From positions 868,001 through 932,000 of the forward strand of contig NZ_VTEX01000002.1 of the NCBI RefSeq assembly GCF_008180865.1: 64,000 nt of DNA. The letters are read 5' to 3'. Source of the DNA: Rossellomorea aquimaris. Its GTDB lineage: Bacteria; Bacillota; Bacilli; Bacillales; Bacillaceae_B. This document shows, piece by piece, positions 7,997 through 16,131 of the stretch (positions within the stretch are counted from its first letter, which is position 1; each line of letters opens with the position of its first letter). Made by a program: the position numbers and the translations under genes. The notes below the pieces were generated by a model. That model searched no databases, was not told where the DNA came from, and saw only the letters and a program-made list of their open reading frames with translations.

Positions 7997-10900
7997 TTAC
8001 TCTTTTACTGCCTTTCGCTTCCGTCGACCAATCTTTCCTTTAATTTTCATCAGGATTTCATACACGATCGGCACAACGACAAGTGTTAATAGTGTCGAAC
8101 TTGTCAGACCGCCAATCACTGTTACACCAAGTCCTTTAGAGATCAATCCACTTCCTTCAAGACCTAACGCCAATGGGAACAGTGCCCCGATTGTCGCAAT
8201 GGCTGTCATAAGGATCGGGCGAAGTCGGGTGGCACCGGCTTCTAGTAACGCTTCCCTTGTTGATAGACCTTCGTTTTCTTTATGAATCACCCGGTCAATC
8301 AGGACGATTGCGTTGGTTACAACGATACCAATCAGCATGAGTGCACCAATCATGGAGGAGATACTGATTGTTTCTCCTGCGATTAATAGTCCAACCAATG
8401 CCCCGATGATCGTAAATGGCAGCGAGAACAAAATGGCAAACGGTGCAAGCCCTCCGCCGAATGTGATCACGAGGATCAAGTACACAATGGCAATGGCTGC
8501 GAGCATCGCTAATCCCAGTTGTGTGAAGGATTCCTGGATGTCTTCCGTTACTCCACCCATGTCTACATTGATACCTTCTGGCAAATCGAGTTCTTCGATT
8601 TCTTTTTGAATGGCTTGTGATGCTTTTGACACATCATCCGATTTTAATTCTCCGCTCACTTGAGCAAATACTTTTCCGTCGCGTCGTGAAACAGTATCGG
8701 ATGTCTTACCTTCCTGCACTTCAACGACGTCTTTAATCGGAACTTCAATGCCCAGTGGTGATTGAATGGTTTTATCCGTCAAGTCGTTGATGCTTTCGTA
8801 CTCTTCTTTTTCAACGTCTAAATAGACATTTACCTCTTCTCCATCTTTTTCAATGGTGGTAAGGACCGGACGCTGACGTGTCTGACCAAGTTCCATTGCG
8901 ATTTGACCCGCTGTCAGGCCAAGCTCACTCAGCTTTTCCTGGTCTGCGATGAACGAATACTCATCGTACGATTCAGAGATACTCGACCCTACTTTTTTGA
9001 AATCTTCTTTATCTTTCATCATAGCTTGAATGTCGTTTACAACAGGTTCGATTTCTTTCAGGGTTTCACCGTACACATACACGACAATTTCATTGCTGCC
9101 GGCACTGGCGGAGAAGTCTTGTGAAGCCCATTCCCCTTTATCTGTTGTTTCTTGAAGTTTTTTAATGACTTGTTCTTTTTCTTCAGAGAAATTCTCTGTT
9201 TCATCACTGTATTGAACATAGAATATTGCGTTGTTTGAGCTCCCCGGACTCATTGGGTTCTCTCCACCAACCGAGTACTGAATCGTTTCAGCCCCTTTAC
9301 GCCCTTGGAAATACTCTTCTGCATCTTGAGCGATTTGATTTACATCTTCTTCTGTTTGACCTGGTTCCGGTTTATACGTTGCCATGATCATCTTTTCTTC
9401 GTCTGATGGCAGGAAACTCACCCCGATGAGCGGAACCAGGAACAAGCTTCCGACAAGCATCGCGACAGCCAGGAGTGACGTGATGATTTTATGGTTCAGC
9501 GACCAGTTCAATACGCCTTTGTACCAAATCGCTAAACGGCTTTGTTTTTCCACATGCTTCTTCCCGACACCTTTTTTAAACATCGAGTGAGCAAGCATCG
9601 GTACAATCGTTACTGCCACTAGAAGTGAAGCCAATAGGGCAAACACGATGGTCAATGCGAATGGCAGGAATAGTTCCCCGATCATTCCCTGAACCAATCC
9701 TAATGGAAGGAACACAGCGATTGTTACAATCGTGGAAGACGCGATCGGAACGAACATTTCCTTCGTTGCTTCCCGGATCAACTCTTTTCCTTTCAACAGC
9801 TCACCTTTAAGGGACATCCGTCGGTAAATGTTCTCCACTACTACGATGGAGTCATCAATGACACGTCCAATCGCTACGGTCATGGCTCCAAGAGTCATAA
9901 TATTTAATGTGATATCCATCTGTTTTAAAAGTAAAATCGCGATTAACAACGATAATGGGATCGATACGACGGAGATTAGCGTCGATTTAATATCCCGTAA
10001 GAATAGCAGGATGATGATGACCGCAAATATAGCACCAAATAATGCTTTGTTCAGCATGGTACTGACTGATTCCTCAATCGGTTCGCCCTGGTCAAAGGTA
10101 GAGATGATTTCAACCCCATCCAAGCTTTTTTCAAAATCTTTCACTTCTTCTTTTACGGCGTTTACAACGTCTACCGTATTGGCGTCAGCTGTTTTCACCA
10201 CTTGAAGTCCGATGGATTCCTTCCCATTGGTTCTGGAAATGGATTCAGCTTTCCCTTTCAGTTCAATATCAGCAATATCTGATAATTGTACGGTCGGGAC
10301 TTTCATCCCCGCAGGTGCTTCCTGAGCCTGAGGCGTTTCTACAGGTTGACCTTGAGAAGATTGACCACCAGGCTGTTGTCCTTGCGGCGCTTCCATATTC
10401 CCGCCGGCTGAAGGCGTCACAGGAATCTTCATCTCTTTCAAATCTTCGATCGTTGTGATATTTCCATCAACCATCACAGATTTCTGACTGTCTTTAAACG
10501 TGTAAAGTCCTAATGGTGCTGTCACATCAGAACCTTTGATCATATTTTGGACCGTTTCTTCGGTTAAGCCGTATTGAACAAGCTTTTCTTGATCAAAAAC
10601 GACTTGTGCTTCTTGAACTTGTTGACCTGAAACTTGAACAGATGCTACCCCGTCCACTCCTTCAAGTTGTGGTACGATCGTTTCTTCTACAGTCGAAGTT
10701 AATTGAGCAAGAGATTGATCATCATTTGCTACACTAAGTGCGATGATCGGGAAAGCGTTAAAGCTTAGTCTTGATACTTCCGGCTCATTCACCCCTTCTG
10801 GAAAAGAGAGATCTGAAAGAGCATCTTCCACTTCAGTCTTTGCTTCGTCCATATCTTTCGAAAACTTGTATTCTATCTGAACGGCTGAAGCATTTTGATA

Positions 10901-11155
10901 AGACGTGGAGCTGACAACATTTACTCCATTTAAATTCTTCAAACGTTTTTCAATTGGTTCTGAAACCTTTTCCGCTACGTCTTCAGGTGTAGCTCCCGGA
11001 TACACCGTCGTAACACTCACAATCGGTGTATTAATGTTTGGCAAGGTTTCGAGTTTCATATTAAATCCAGAATATAAGCCTGCAATAATGACGATGATGG
11101 TCATTAACCATACGGCAAACTTATTCTTGAGTACGAAATTAATAATACTATTCAC
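7997..11155 (-). CDS. swrC: RND-family multidrug/surfactin exporter, SwrC (YerP)-like
   Basis: This is a single-chain RND transporter of about 1,050 residues with the usual order: one N-terminal helix, a large outer loop, six helices, a second helix/loop repeat and six more helices. The N-terminus (VNSIINFVLKNKFAVWL), the VQVSGQQVQEAQ segment, GSDVTAPLGLYTF and the Gln/Pro/Gly-rich insert near residue 260-290 match B. subtilis SwrC closely in position. SwrC exports surfactin and other amphiphiles using the proton gradient. The open frame begins at an ATG at 11179 without a ribosome binding site; the GTG at 11155 follows AGAAGGGA and matches the family N-terminus, so I prefer it. The divergent TetR gene and three operators indicate repression. 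Confidence 0.9.
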   Translation of the reverse strand: MNSIINFVLKNKFAVWLMTIIVIIAGLYSGFNMKLETLPNINTPIVSVTTVYPGATPEDVAEKVSEPIEKRLKNLNGVNVVSSTSYQNASAVQIEYKFSKDMDEAKTEVEDALSDLSFPEGVNEPEVSRLSFNAFPIIALSVANDDQSLAQLTSTVEETIVPQLEGVDGVASVQVSGQQVQEAQVVFDQEKLVQYGLTEETVQNMIKGSDVTAPLGLYTFKDSQKSVMVDGNITTIEDLKEMKIPVTPSAGGNMEAPQGQQPGGQSSQGQPVETPQAQEAPAGMKVPTVQLSDIADIELKGKAESISRTNGKESIGLQVVKTADANTVDVVNAVKEEVKDFEKSLDGVEIISTFDQGEPIEESVSTMLNKALFGAIFAVIIILLFLRDIKSTLISVVSIPLSLLIAILLLKQMDITLNIMTLGAMTVAIGRVIDDSIVVVENIYRRMSLKGELLKGKELIREATKEMFVPIASSTIVTIAVFLPLGLVQGMIGELFLPFALTIVFALLASLLVAVTIVPMLAHSMFKKGVGKKHVEKQSRLAIWYKGVLNWSLNHKIITSLLAVAMLVGSLFLVPLIGVSFLPSDEEKMIMATYKPEPGQTEEDVNQIAQDAEEYFQGRKGAETIQYSVGGENPMSPGSSNNAIFYVQYSDETENFSEEKEQVIKKLQETTDKGEWASQDFSASAGSNEIVVYVYGETLKEIEPVVNDIQAMMKDKEDFKKVGSSISESYDEYSFIADQEKLSELGLTAGQIAMELGQTRQRPVLTTIEKDGEEVNVYLDVEKEEYESINDLTDKTIQSPLGIEVPIKDVVEVQEGKTSDTVSRRDGKVFAQVSGELKSDDVSKASQAIQKEIEELDLPEGINVDMGGVTEDIQESFTQLGLAMLAAIAIVYLILVITFGGGLAPFAILFSLPFTIIGALVGLLIAGETISISSMIGALMLIGIVVTNAIVLIDRVIHKENEGLSTREALLEAGATRLRPILMTAIATIGALFPLALGLEGSGLISKGLGVTVIGGLTSSTLLTLVVVPIVYEILMKIKGKIGRRKRKAVKE

Positions 11156-11183
11156 TCTTTTAATCGTCCCTTCTCTCATTTTC

Positions 11184-11283
11184 TGACCGACTAGTCATAA
11201 CACAATCTAATATAACTGACCGAACAGTCATAAGTCAATATACTTATAAAATAAAAGGTTTATTTTTTGTGACCAATCGGTCA
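11184..11283. promoter_or_regulatory. Three TetR-type operators in the swrC/yerO divergent promoter region
   Basis: Three 14-bp imperfect palindromes of the form TGACCG-N2-NRGTCA occur at 11184-11197 (TGACCGACTAGTCA), 11217-11230 (TGACCGAACAGTCA) and 11270-11283 (TGACCAATCGGTCA). On the reverse strand TTGACT and TATATT flank the middle site as -35 and -10 of swrC, and the first site falls near the start point. The third overlaps a CATAAT -10 facing yerO. One repressor could therefore control both genes. Confidence 0.8.
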
Positions 11284-11319
11284 TAATGGAGTCAAGGAGT
11301 TTATCAAGGAGAGGAAAGC

Positions 11320-12174
11320 ATGAAGGAAAAAGAGAAATTAATTATTGAAACATCGATTAAGCTGTTTGCCACGAAAGGGTTTAACGCTACCTCGGTTCAA
11401 GAAATCGTGAATGAGTGTGAAATATCTAAAGGTGCATTCTATTTGTATTTCAAGTCAAAGGAAGCCCTTCTGTTAGCTATCATGAACTACTATTTTAAAA
11501 TGATCACAGCTAAAGTGAATGAGATTGAAAACGAGGATCTGCCTCCTTATGAAAAATTCCAAAAACAATTAGAATGTCAGTTTATTGAAATCTGCAAACA
11601 TAAAGAGTTTATCATTATGCAGATCAGAGAGAATGCCATGCCGTTTAACGATGAAATCCATGATCTCCTCAGCGAGATGAAAATGGACACCCATCGTTAT
11701 TATAAAAAAAGATTATATGGGATTTACGGAAAAAAAATCGAACCCTATTTCTGGGATATCACCATGATGATTCAAGGTTTTTTCCATTCTTATTTAGAAT
11801 TGGTGATGCTTGATAAAATCGAATTGGATTTTTCCTATTTGTCCCGATTCATATTGAAACGTACAGATGATTTAGTGGAAGGCTTACTAAAAAGCGGGGA
11901 TCAGCCTGTTCTTTCCTTTGAAAAATTGGATGATCTGGTGAAGGATTTCACTTCTTCAAACAGAATCAACGAATCCACCCTTGTTCATATGATTGAGGAC
12001 TCCATAGAAATAGCGGAAGATGAAAACAGCCAAATTTCATTGGAAGTCATCAAAGAAGAAATTCAAAAGGATGAGACGCGTATCGTCGTCATTAAAGGGA
12101 TGATGATGAACCTTGAGGAAGACCCAACGCTTAAGCATCTGATGAATGCATTGAGACATTATTATAAAATCTAA
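11320..12174 (+). CDS. yerO: TetR/AcrR-family repressor, YerO-like
   Basis: The 284-residue protein begins with a TetR helix-turn-helix: SIKLFATKGFNATSVQEIV is the first part and ISKGAFYLYFKSKEALL the recognition helix and its capping motif (residues 11-50). The long C-terminal ligand domain has the extra acidic tail (about 215-260) seen in YerO-type proteins. It is divergent from the SwrC-like exporter, the same arrangement as yerO-yerP(swrC) in B. subtilis, where YerO represses the pump. The three TGACYG palindromes between the genes are its likely targets. AGGAGAGG precedes the ATG. Confidence 0.88.
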   Translation: MKEKEKLIIETSIKLFATKGFNATSVQEIVNECEISKGAFYLYFKSKEALLLAIMNYYFKMITAKVNEIENEDLPPYEKFQKQLECQFIEICKHKEFIIMQIRENAMPFNDEIHDLLSEMKMDTHRYYKKRLYGIYGKKIEPYFWDITMMIQGFFHSYLELVMLDKIELDFSYLSRFILKRTDDLVEGLLKSGDQPVLSFEKLDDLVKDFTSSNRINESTLVHMIEDSIEIAEDENSQISLEVIKEEIQKDETRIVVIKGMMMNLEEDPTLKHLMNALRHYYKI

Positions 12175-12181
12175 TGACTAA

Positions 12182-12212
12182 AGACCCGCACCTGATCAGA
12201 TGTGGGTCTTTC
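12182..12212 (+). terminator. Terminator of yerO
   Basis: AGACCCGCAC pairs with GTGGGTCT around a short loop and is followed by TTCATTTT on the + strand. It lies just past the yerO stop and may also serve the convergent gene. Confidence 0.75.
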
Positions 12213-12220
12213 ATTTTAAT

Positions 12221-12646
12221 TTACACTAAAACATTCTCCCTTAACTTTCCGATCCCTTCCTTACAAACCCCATACTCCAGCCAGGAGCAGCCTTCACATA
12301 AATGATCAAGGTCTTCAGGCTTTACCTTTCGGGCCGTAATGCTGATCAATGCTGATTTCATATAGATGTCTCCGTGTTTCAATCCAAAATGGTGAAGAAC
12401 CTTGCTGTCTAACGATAGAACATGGTCATTGGAGTCCGCACTTTTTTCACATGCTGATCTCCCCTTATGAGGGCAGGCCTGGCAGGCGTCATCGAAGGAC
12501 TGAACAACCTGGATGGGAAAGTCCAATTCCTCGTTTCGCATCTCTCCCACTATGTCTGCCATCACCTTAACGAATTCAGTACTGTACCCCATACCTTGAA
12601 ACCCGTGAGTACAAAGTAGATGATGACCTCTTAGTATCCTCTTCAT
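12221..12646 (-). CDS. DUF1284 family cysteine-rich protein
   Basis: The protein has 141 residues and starts LRGHHLLCTHGFQGMGYS, a conserved opening of the DUF1284 family. Two cysteine groups follow, ACQACPHKGRSAC (about residues 55-67) and HLCEGCSWLEYGVC near the C-terminus, together with the early His-His-x-x-Cys. The spacing suggests binding of a metal or iron-sulfur cluster; this is inference from the pattern and the function is not known. It lies 14 bases after the SDR-like gene, so the two form a small operon. AAAGGGGGA precedes the ATG. Confidence 0.85.
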   Translation of the reverse strand: MKRILRGHHLLCTHGFQGMGYSTEFVKVMADIVGEMRNEELDFPIQVVQSFDDACQACPHKGRSACEKSADSNDHVLSLDSKVLHHFGLKHGDIYMKSALISITARKVKPEDLDHLCEGCSWLEYGVCKEGIGKLRENVLV

Positions 12647-12660
12647 GGAATCCCCCTTTT

Positions 12661-13314
12661 TTAAAGGTTTTGAATTTGATCCGATTCATGGATGGTTACT
12701 TTATCACTGCCAGAGCCATTGGCGGCACGGTACATTCCATAGGCCACCTGACGACCTGAAATGCTTCTGTATTTTTTCAACTTGCCTACCATCACCGGAC
12801 GGATGGCTCTGGAGAAGATTTCTCCCGCTTTTTCCCCCAAGCGGAATTCATCTGTCTCTCCTAAAAGAAGGGATGGCCTGAAAATGTGCAGTACGGGATA
12901 ATACAACGCTATTAAGTCTTCCTCCAACTCTCCTTTCACCTTACTATAAAAGAACGGTGAACCCGAGCTCGCTCCAATAGCCGATATGACCATATATTGT
13001 TTGGCTCCATGGTCTTTACCGAGCCTCCCCAGTTGAACGGGGTACTCATAATCTACCTTTCTAAACGCTTCCTTTGTCTGCGCTTTCTTAATGGTCGTTC
13101 CTAGACAACAGAAAACATCGTCGATTTCCTCGTGGGGAAGGAGCTTCATCTGATCGAATGGGATGATTCGTTCATCCAACTTTTCATGTTCCACTCCACT
13201 GCTCCTTCTCACGAACGAAATCACTTTTTTATACACGGGACTCTTGATCAGTATTTCAATCAAATGGGAACCGACTAATCCAGTGGACCCTACTACCAAC
13301 GCTACTTTCGACAT
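12661..13314 (-). CDS. NAD(P)-binding oxidoreductase, HTATIP2-like atypical SDR
   Basis: The 217-residue protein opens with a Rossmann strand and dinucleotide loop, VALVVGSTGLVGSHLIEILI (residues 4-23), the GxTGxxG form of atypical short-chain dehydrogenases. Later motifs DVFCCLGTTIKKAQTKEAFRK and YMVISAIGASSGSPFFYSKVKGELEE (with the Tyr-x-x-x-Lys-like YSKVK) are typical of HTATIP2/YraN-class NAD(P)H-binding proteins. The substrate is unknown. GAGAGGA precedes the ATG and the DUF1284 gene follows directly. Confidence 0.85.
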   Translation of the reverse strand: MSKVALVVGSTGLVGSHLIEILIKSPVYKKVISFVRRSSGVEHEKLDERIIPFDQMKLLPHEEIDDVFCCLGTTIKKAQTKEAFRKVDYEYPVQLGRLGKDHGAKQYMVISAIGASSGSPFFYSKVKGELEEDLIALYYPVLHIFRPSLLLGETDEFRLGEKAGEIFSRAIRPVMVGKLKKYRSISGRQVAYGMYRAANGSGSDKVTIHESDQIQNL

Positions 13315-13395
13315 TTTTATTCCTCTCTTCCAAGTAAATATGTCTTATACCTCTAGTATAGGGCTTTTTTATGTATTTGAACGATAGTAAATCAA

Positions 13396-13427
13396 AAAAG
13401 GTGCCAATCATGTGACTGACACTTTTT
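13396..13427. terminator. Bidirectional-type terminator after the small-protein operon
   Basis: GTGCCAATC (13401-13409) pairs with GACTGACAC (13414-13422) with two wobbles and a four-base loop; A and T runs flank it so it works in either direction. The upstream leftward genes are the three small ORFs. Confidence 0.7.
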
Positions 13428-13450
13428 CCAGTTATTTATTCTCATATCAC

Positions 13451-13651
13451 CTATAACTCTTCATCTTCGAAAAATTGCTGTAATTTCTCATCTTGTTCGG
13501 GATCTGTATTTTCAGACGCATACGGATTGTCCTTGACACCTGCCGTATCCATATTTGTTTTAATTGCGAAAAACGGTCCTTTCGGTTCCTCTGCGATGAC
13601 ACGGTCGTTTAACTGTTTGAAATCCGGCATGTCTTTATTTCCTTTATTCAC
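13451..13651 (-). CDS. Small acidic hypothetical protein (third of three)
   Basis: I do not recognise this protein. The frame is open from 13669 with a TTG, but the GTG at 13651 follows GAAGAGGGA with good spacing and begins one base after the stop of the preceding small gene, which suggests coupled translation; an ATG at 13630 is the other candidate. The product of about 66 residues is soluble, charged and acidic at the end (QQFFEDEEL), with a central EEPKGPFFAIKTNMDTAGVK. It looks like the small proteins of unknown role common in spore formers. Confidence 0.6.
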   Translation of the reverse strand: MNKGNKDMPDFKQLNDRVIAEEPKGPFFAIKTNMDTAGVKDNPYASENTDPEQDEKLQQFFEDEEL

Positions 13652-13652
13652 T

Positions 13653-13805
13653 TCATCTTCCCTCTTCAATCATTCCACCACCATTCTTATAAGCGATTAG
13701 AATAATATCCTCGTTCGTTTGCTGACGAAGTTCACTTTCCATATTCTGCACTTGATTCAACGTATCTTCTGATAGGTTTGCCACCGGAAACTCTTTATTC
13801 ATCAT
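13653..13805 (-). CDS. Small hypothetical protein, 50 residues (second of three)
   Basis: This short ORF begins MMNKEFPVANLSEDTLNQVQ and ends NGGGMIEEGR. It is preceded by AAGAGGTGAAGAAAG, a proper ribosome binding site; the second Met (13802) is equally possible. It is soluble, with an amphipathic Gln/Glu-rich helix in the middle and an ILIAYKNGGG end. It lies 13 bases after the 64-residue gene and runs into the next one, so the three are probably one transcript. Function unknown. Confidence 0.55.
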   Translation of the reverse strand: MMNKEFPVANLSEDTLNQVQNMESELRQQTNEDIILIAYKNGGGMIEEGR

Positions 13806-13818
13806 CTTTCTTCACCTC

Positions 13819-14013
13819 TTAACTATTTTCGTTTGCTTGTCCGAGTTCTTTTTCTGCAATGAACCCGTTCCCTTCCTCAATTGCATGATGTTCCTCTACT
13901 GACTCTCCCGGAACATACACTTGACTGGGGTTACGAAGCTGGTTATTCATTGTGAATTCCGGATTTAACGGCGTGTCCATCCGGAACTCTTCAGGTTTCT
14001 TATGATCTCTCAT
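13819..14013 (-). CDS. Small hypothetical protein, 64 residues (first of three)
   Basis: The product is hydrophilic, with the segment MDTPLNPEFTMNNQLRNPSQ and an acidic EEHHAIEEGNG region; there is no membrane segment or signal. GGAGGTGG stands six bases before the ATG, a strong start. A strong terminator (14078-14112) separates it from the 654-residue gene, so it needs its own promoter; the reverse strand has CATACTAAA about 20 bases upstream of the ribosome site, which resembles a -10 used by late sporulation sigma factors, but no matching -35 is clear. Function unknown. Confidence 0.65.
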   Translation of the reverse strand: MRDHKKPEEFRMDTPLNPEFTMNNQLRNPSQVYVPGESVEEHHAIEEGNGFIAEKELGQANENS

Positions 14014-14077
14014 TTATTCCACCTCCATTATTTAGTATGGCTACTGATAAAAGAATCATCCAAACTTCATACAGCTC

Positions 14078-14112
14078 AAAAAAAGCGTTAAGCAACTTAA
14101 GCTGCTTAACGC
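14078..14112 (-). terminator. Strong terminator of the ATP-grasp / 654-residue gene pair
   Basis: GCGTTAAGCA (14085-14094) pairs perfectly with TGCTTAACGC (14103-14112) and the reverse strand runs into seven T. Confidence 0.9.
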
Positions 14113-14123
14113 CACATTCATCT

Positions 14124-16088
14124 TCAAACCCACGTATAATCCCTGCCCCAGCTATCCCGGGCAAGATCTTTGATTTCATCGACAATTTCATTTTCCACAG
14201 CAAAGGCATCTCCCTGTTCATAAGGGTTGTAGTGGAAAGCGTATAGGCGGGAAACAAACTCGTGAAACGGAAGAGAGCATTCTCCTTCCAGTTCCCCGTT
14301 TTCCATGACGGAAGGTTCTATGCCCTGCCCCCAGTTCTGAGAGCCATCGTTATTCGGATTATAGAAGTAGATCCGGTATTCGCCATTGGGATCCTGGGTG
14401 ATTCTCAGAATCGAAACGGCATGGAACCCAAGGAGCTTTCCATGAACATTTGTAATGAAGATCCCGACAGGATTCGGATAGATCAATCCGTAGTCATCAT
14501 TGTATTCCGGATGATGAGTGGCATAAAACAAACGAACGAACCCGCCATAGTCTGAGATGAGGCCTGTTAGTGAATCAATGACCGTGCTGAATCCTTTTTG
14601 AACCCAATCTCCATAGAACTCCGGATTCACCCAGCGGTGTCCATCTTCCCCTCTGAGCGATACACGTCTCATCATCTCACTATATATACGATCAAGATGA
14701 GGAACGAGAACAAGTGACACAGGATCAAGCTCTTGATGAAGCTCAGGTGCCAGCCCTCCACTTAATTCTTTGGAATGGACCGGTGTTCCTTCAAACATTA
14801 TATCGATATCTCCATCTCTGGCCGCCCGTGGAATCAGTTCGAGTAAGTATCCTGGAGCATGCTGTGCCCAAAGGCTGATTCCCCGCGCTGTTTGACAAGT
14901 CGGATTTAGGCCTTGGCCAATCCCGATCGGTTGACCGAGGACATTGATGACACCGGCCAGAAGGACAGAATTTGCTGTAATTCCGTCTCCAGCTTTACAC
15001 GAATTAAGGAGTGTCTTCCGAACTTCCGGTCGAATATCGAGCTCAATCAGCCTTTTCAATCCCGGTGATACTGGAGATGACGATAATACACCCCGCTCAA
15101 GCATAAGAGCGAGTCCATAAACCGATTGCTTTGTGGCTGGATAGATTGCCACTTTTATGAGCTGGAATACAAGTTCCTTATGTTCATCCAAGTTTGCTTT
15201 TCCTTTGTCATTTAAGTGCAGGGCAGCCGGAACAAGGTCTTGAACTTTTCTGCTCAGGAACCTTAACAGGATGGCATGCTGAGGGGCGACCAATCCTGTT
15301 TCACGCATTGAACCCGCAAAGGCCACCGCTTCTTTCTCGAGCTCTTCCTTGGACAGGTTCATCAACTTTTTTCGGTACTCACCTGGCTGAACAATGCTTT
15401 TGCTGATTGGTGATGGACCTTCAATGGCCGAAACATACTTCTCCAACACAAGGCGTTCCGCTACGCTTAAATCTGAATGAAGCATTTTTTTGGCCGTTTG
15501 GATCATTGACACGGTCCTTTTTACCATGATCGGACGCTGTGCTGTCAAACGTTCGATTTCTTTAATCAGTGTAGTTGTAAGTGCTTGATAGGAAAGCTTA
15601 TCAGATAGAAATCGAAATAATTCCGTTGCCCTTTCACTCTGCTCTCCACCTTCAATCCGTGCTGCTTCTGTTGCTTCAGGGAAAAGCAGGTTCAGATTCA
15701 GAACCATTACTTCATTGAGGAAATCCTCTGCCATTTCCGTCGAAACATCGGAATGTTCATACTGTCCTTCTGCAATGGAGAGCATTCTTAACTCACTGAG
15801 AATTTCAATGATCGAAGGAAGCCCCTTCGCTTGAAGAGAACCGGCCACAAGTGGTGGTTGGAGCTTGGACGCCTTTTCCCAGGGGCCGTCCTGGAAGACC
15901 CCGGCTTTTTCAAAGCGACTTGCGCTCCGATATAGAATCTCCAATCCTTCATCCATATCCAACAATCTTTGGGCTTCCTGATAGACGTCAGTTTGATACA
16001 TTGATTTCGCAAATGAAGCTGCGCTCTCCAGTTCATTAAGCGCTTGCAGAAATCGATCTTCCAGCTTAGACGTTAATTCAAATGCCAT
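14124..16088 (-). CDS. Unrecognised 654-residue protein with papain-like C-terminal domain
   Basis: I recognise no named family. The first 360 residues are helical, with many charged heptads. The C-terminal half has Gln392 six residues before Cys398 (GQGLNPTCQTARGISLW), then His556 in LLGFHAVSI, and Asn577 in YFYNPNND 21 residues later. The order Gln-Cys-His-Asn and the spacing resemble the catalytic set of papain-fold cysteine peptidases or acyltransferases; this is inference. There is no signal peptide, so the protein is cytoplasmic. AAAGGAG precedes the ATG. It lies 43 bases after an ATP-grasp ligase gene and a strong terminator closes the pair, so the two probably act together in making or modifying a peptide or amide. 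Confidence 0.8.
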   Translation of the reverse strand: MAFELTSKLEDRFLQALNELESAASFAKSMYQTDVYQEAQRLLDMDEGLEILYRSASRFEKAGVFQDGPWEKASKLQPPLVAGSLQAKGLPSIIEILSELRMLSIAEGQYEHSDVSTEMAEDFLNEVMVLNLNLLFPEATEAARIEGGEQSERATELFRFLSDKLSYQALTTTLIKEIERLTAQRPIMVKRTVSMIQTAKKMLHSDLSVAERLVLEKYVSAIEGPSPISKSIVQPGEYRKKLMNLSKEELEKEAVAFAGSMRETGLVAPQHAILLRFLSRKVQDLVPAALHLNDKGKANLDEHKELVFQLIKVAIYPATKQSVYGLALMLERGVLSSSPVSPGLKRLIELDIRPEVRKTLLNSCKAGDGITANSVLLAGVINVLGQPIGIGQGLNPTCQTARGISLWAQHAPGYLLELIPRAARDGDIDIMFEGTPVHSKELSGGLAPELHQELDPVSLVLVPHLDRIYSEMMRRVSLRGEDGHRWVNPEFYGDWVQKGFSTVIDSLTGLISDYGGFVRLFYATHHPEYNDDYGLIYPNPVGIFITNVHGKLLGFHAVSILRITQDPNGEYRIYFYNPNNDGSQNWGQGIEPSVMENGELEGECSLPFHEFVSRLYAFHYNPYEQGDAFAVENEIVDEIKDLARDSWGRDYTWV

Positions 16089-16131
16089 TTCAAAACTCCT
16101 TTATCGATCAAAATACCAGTGGATGAGAGAA

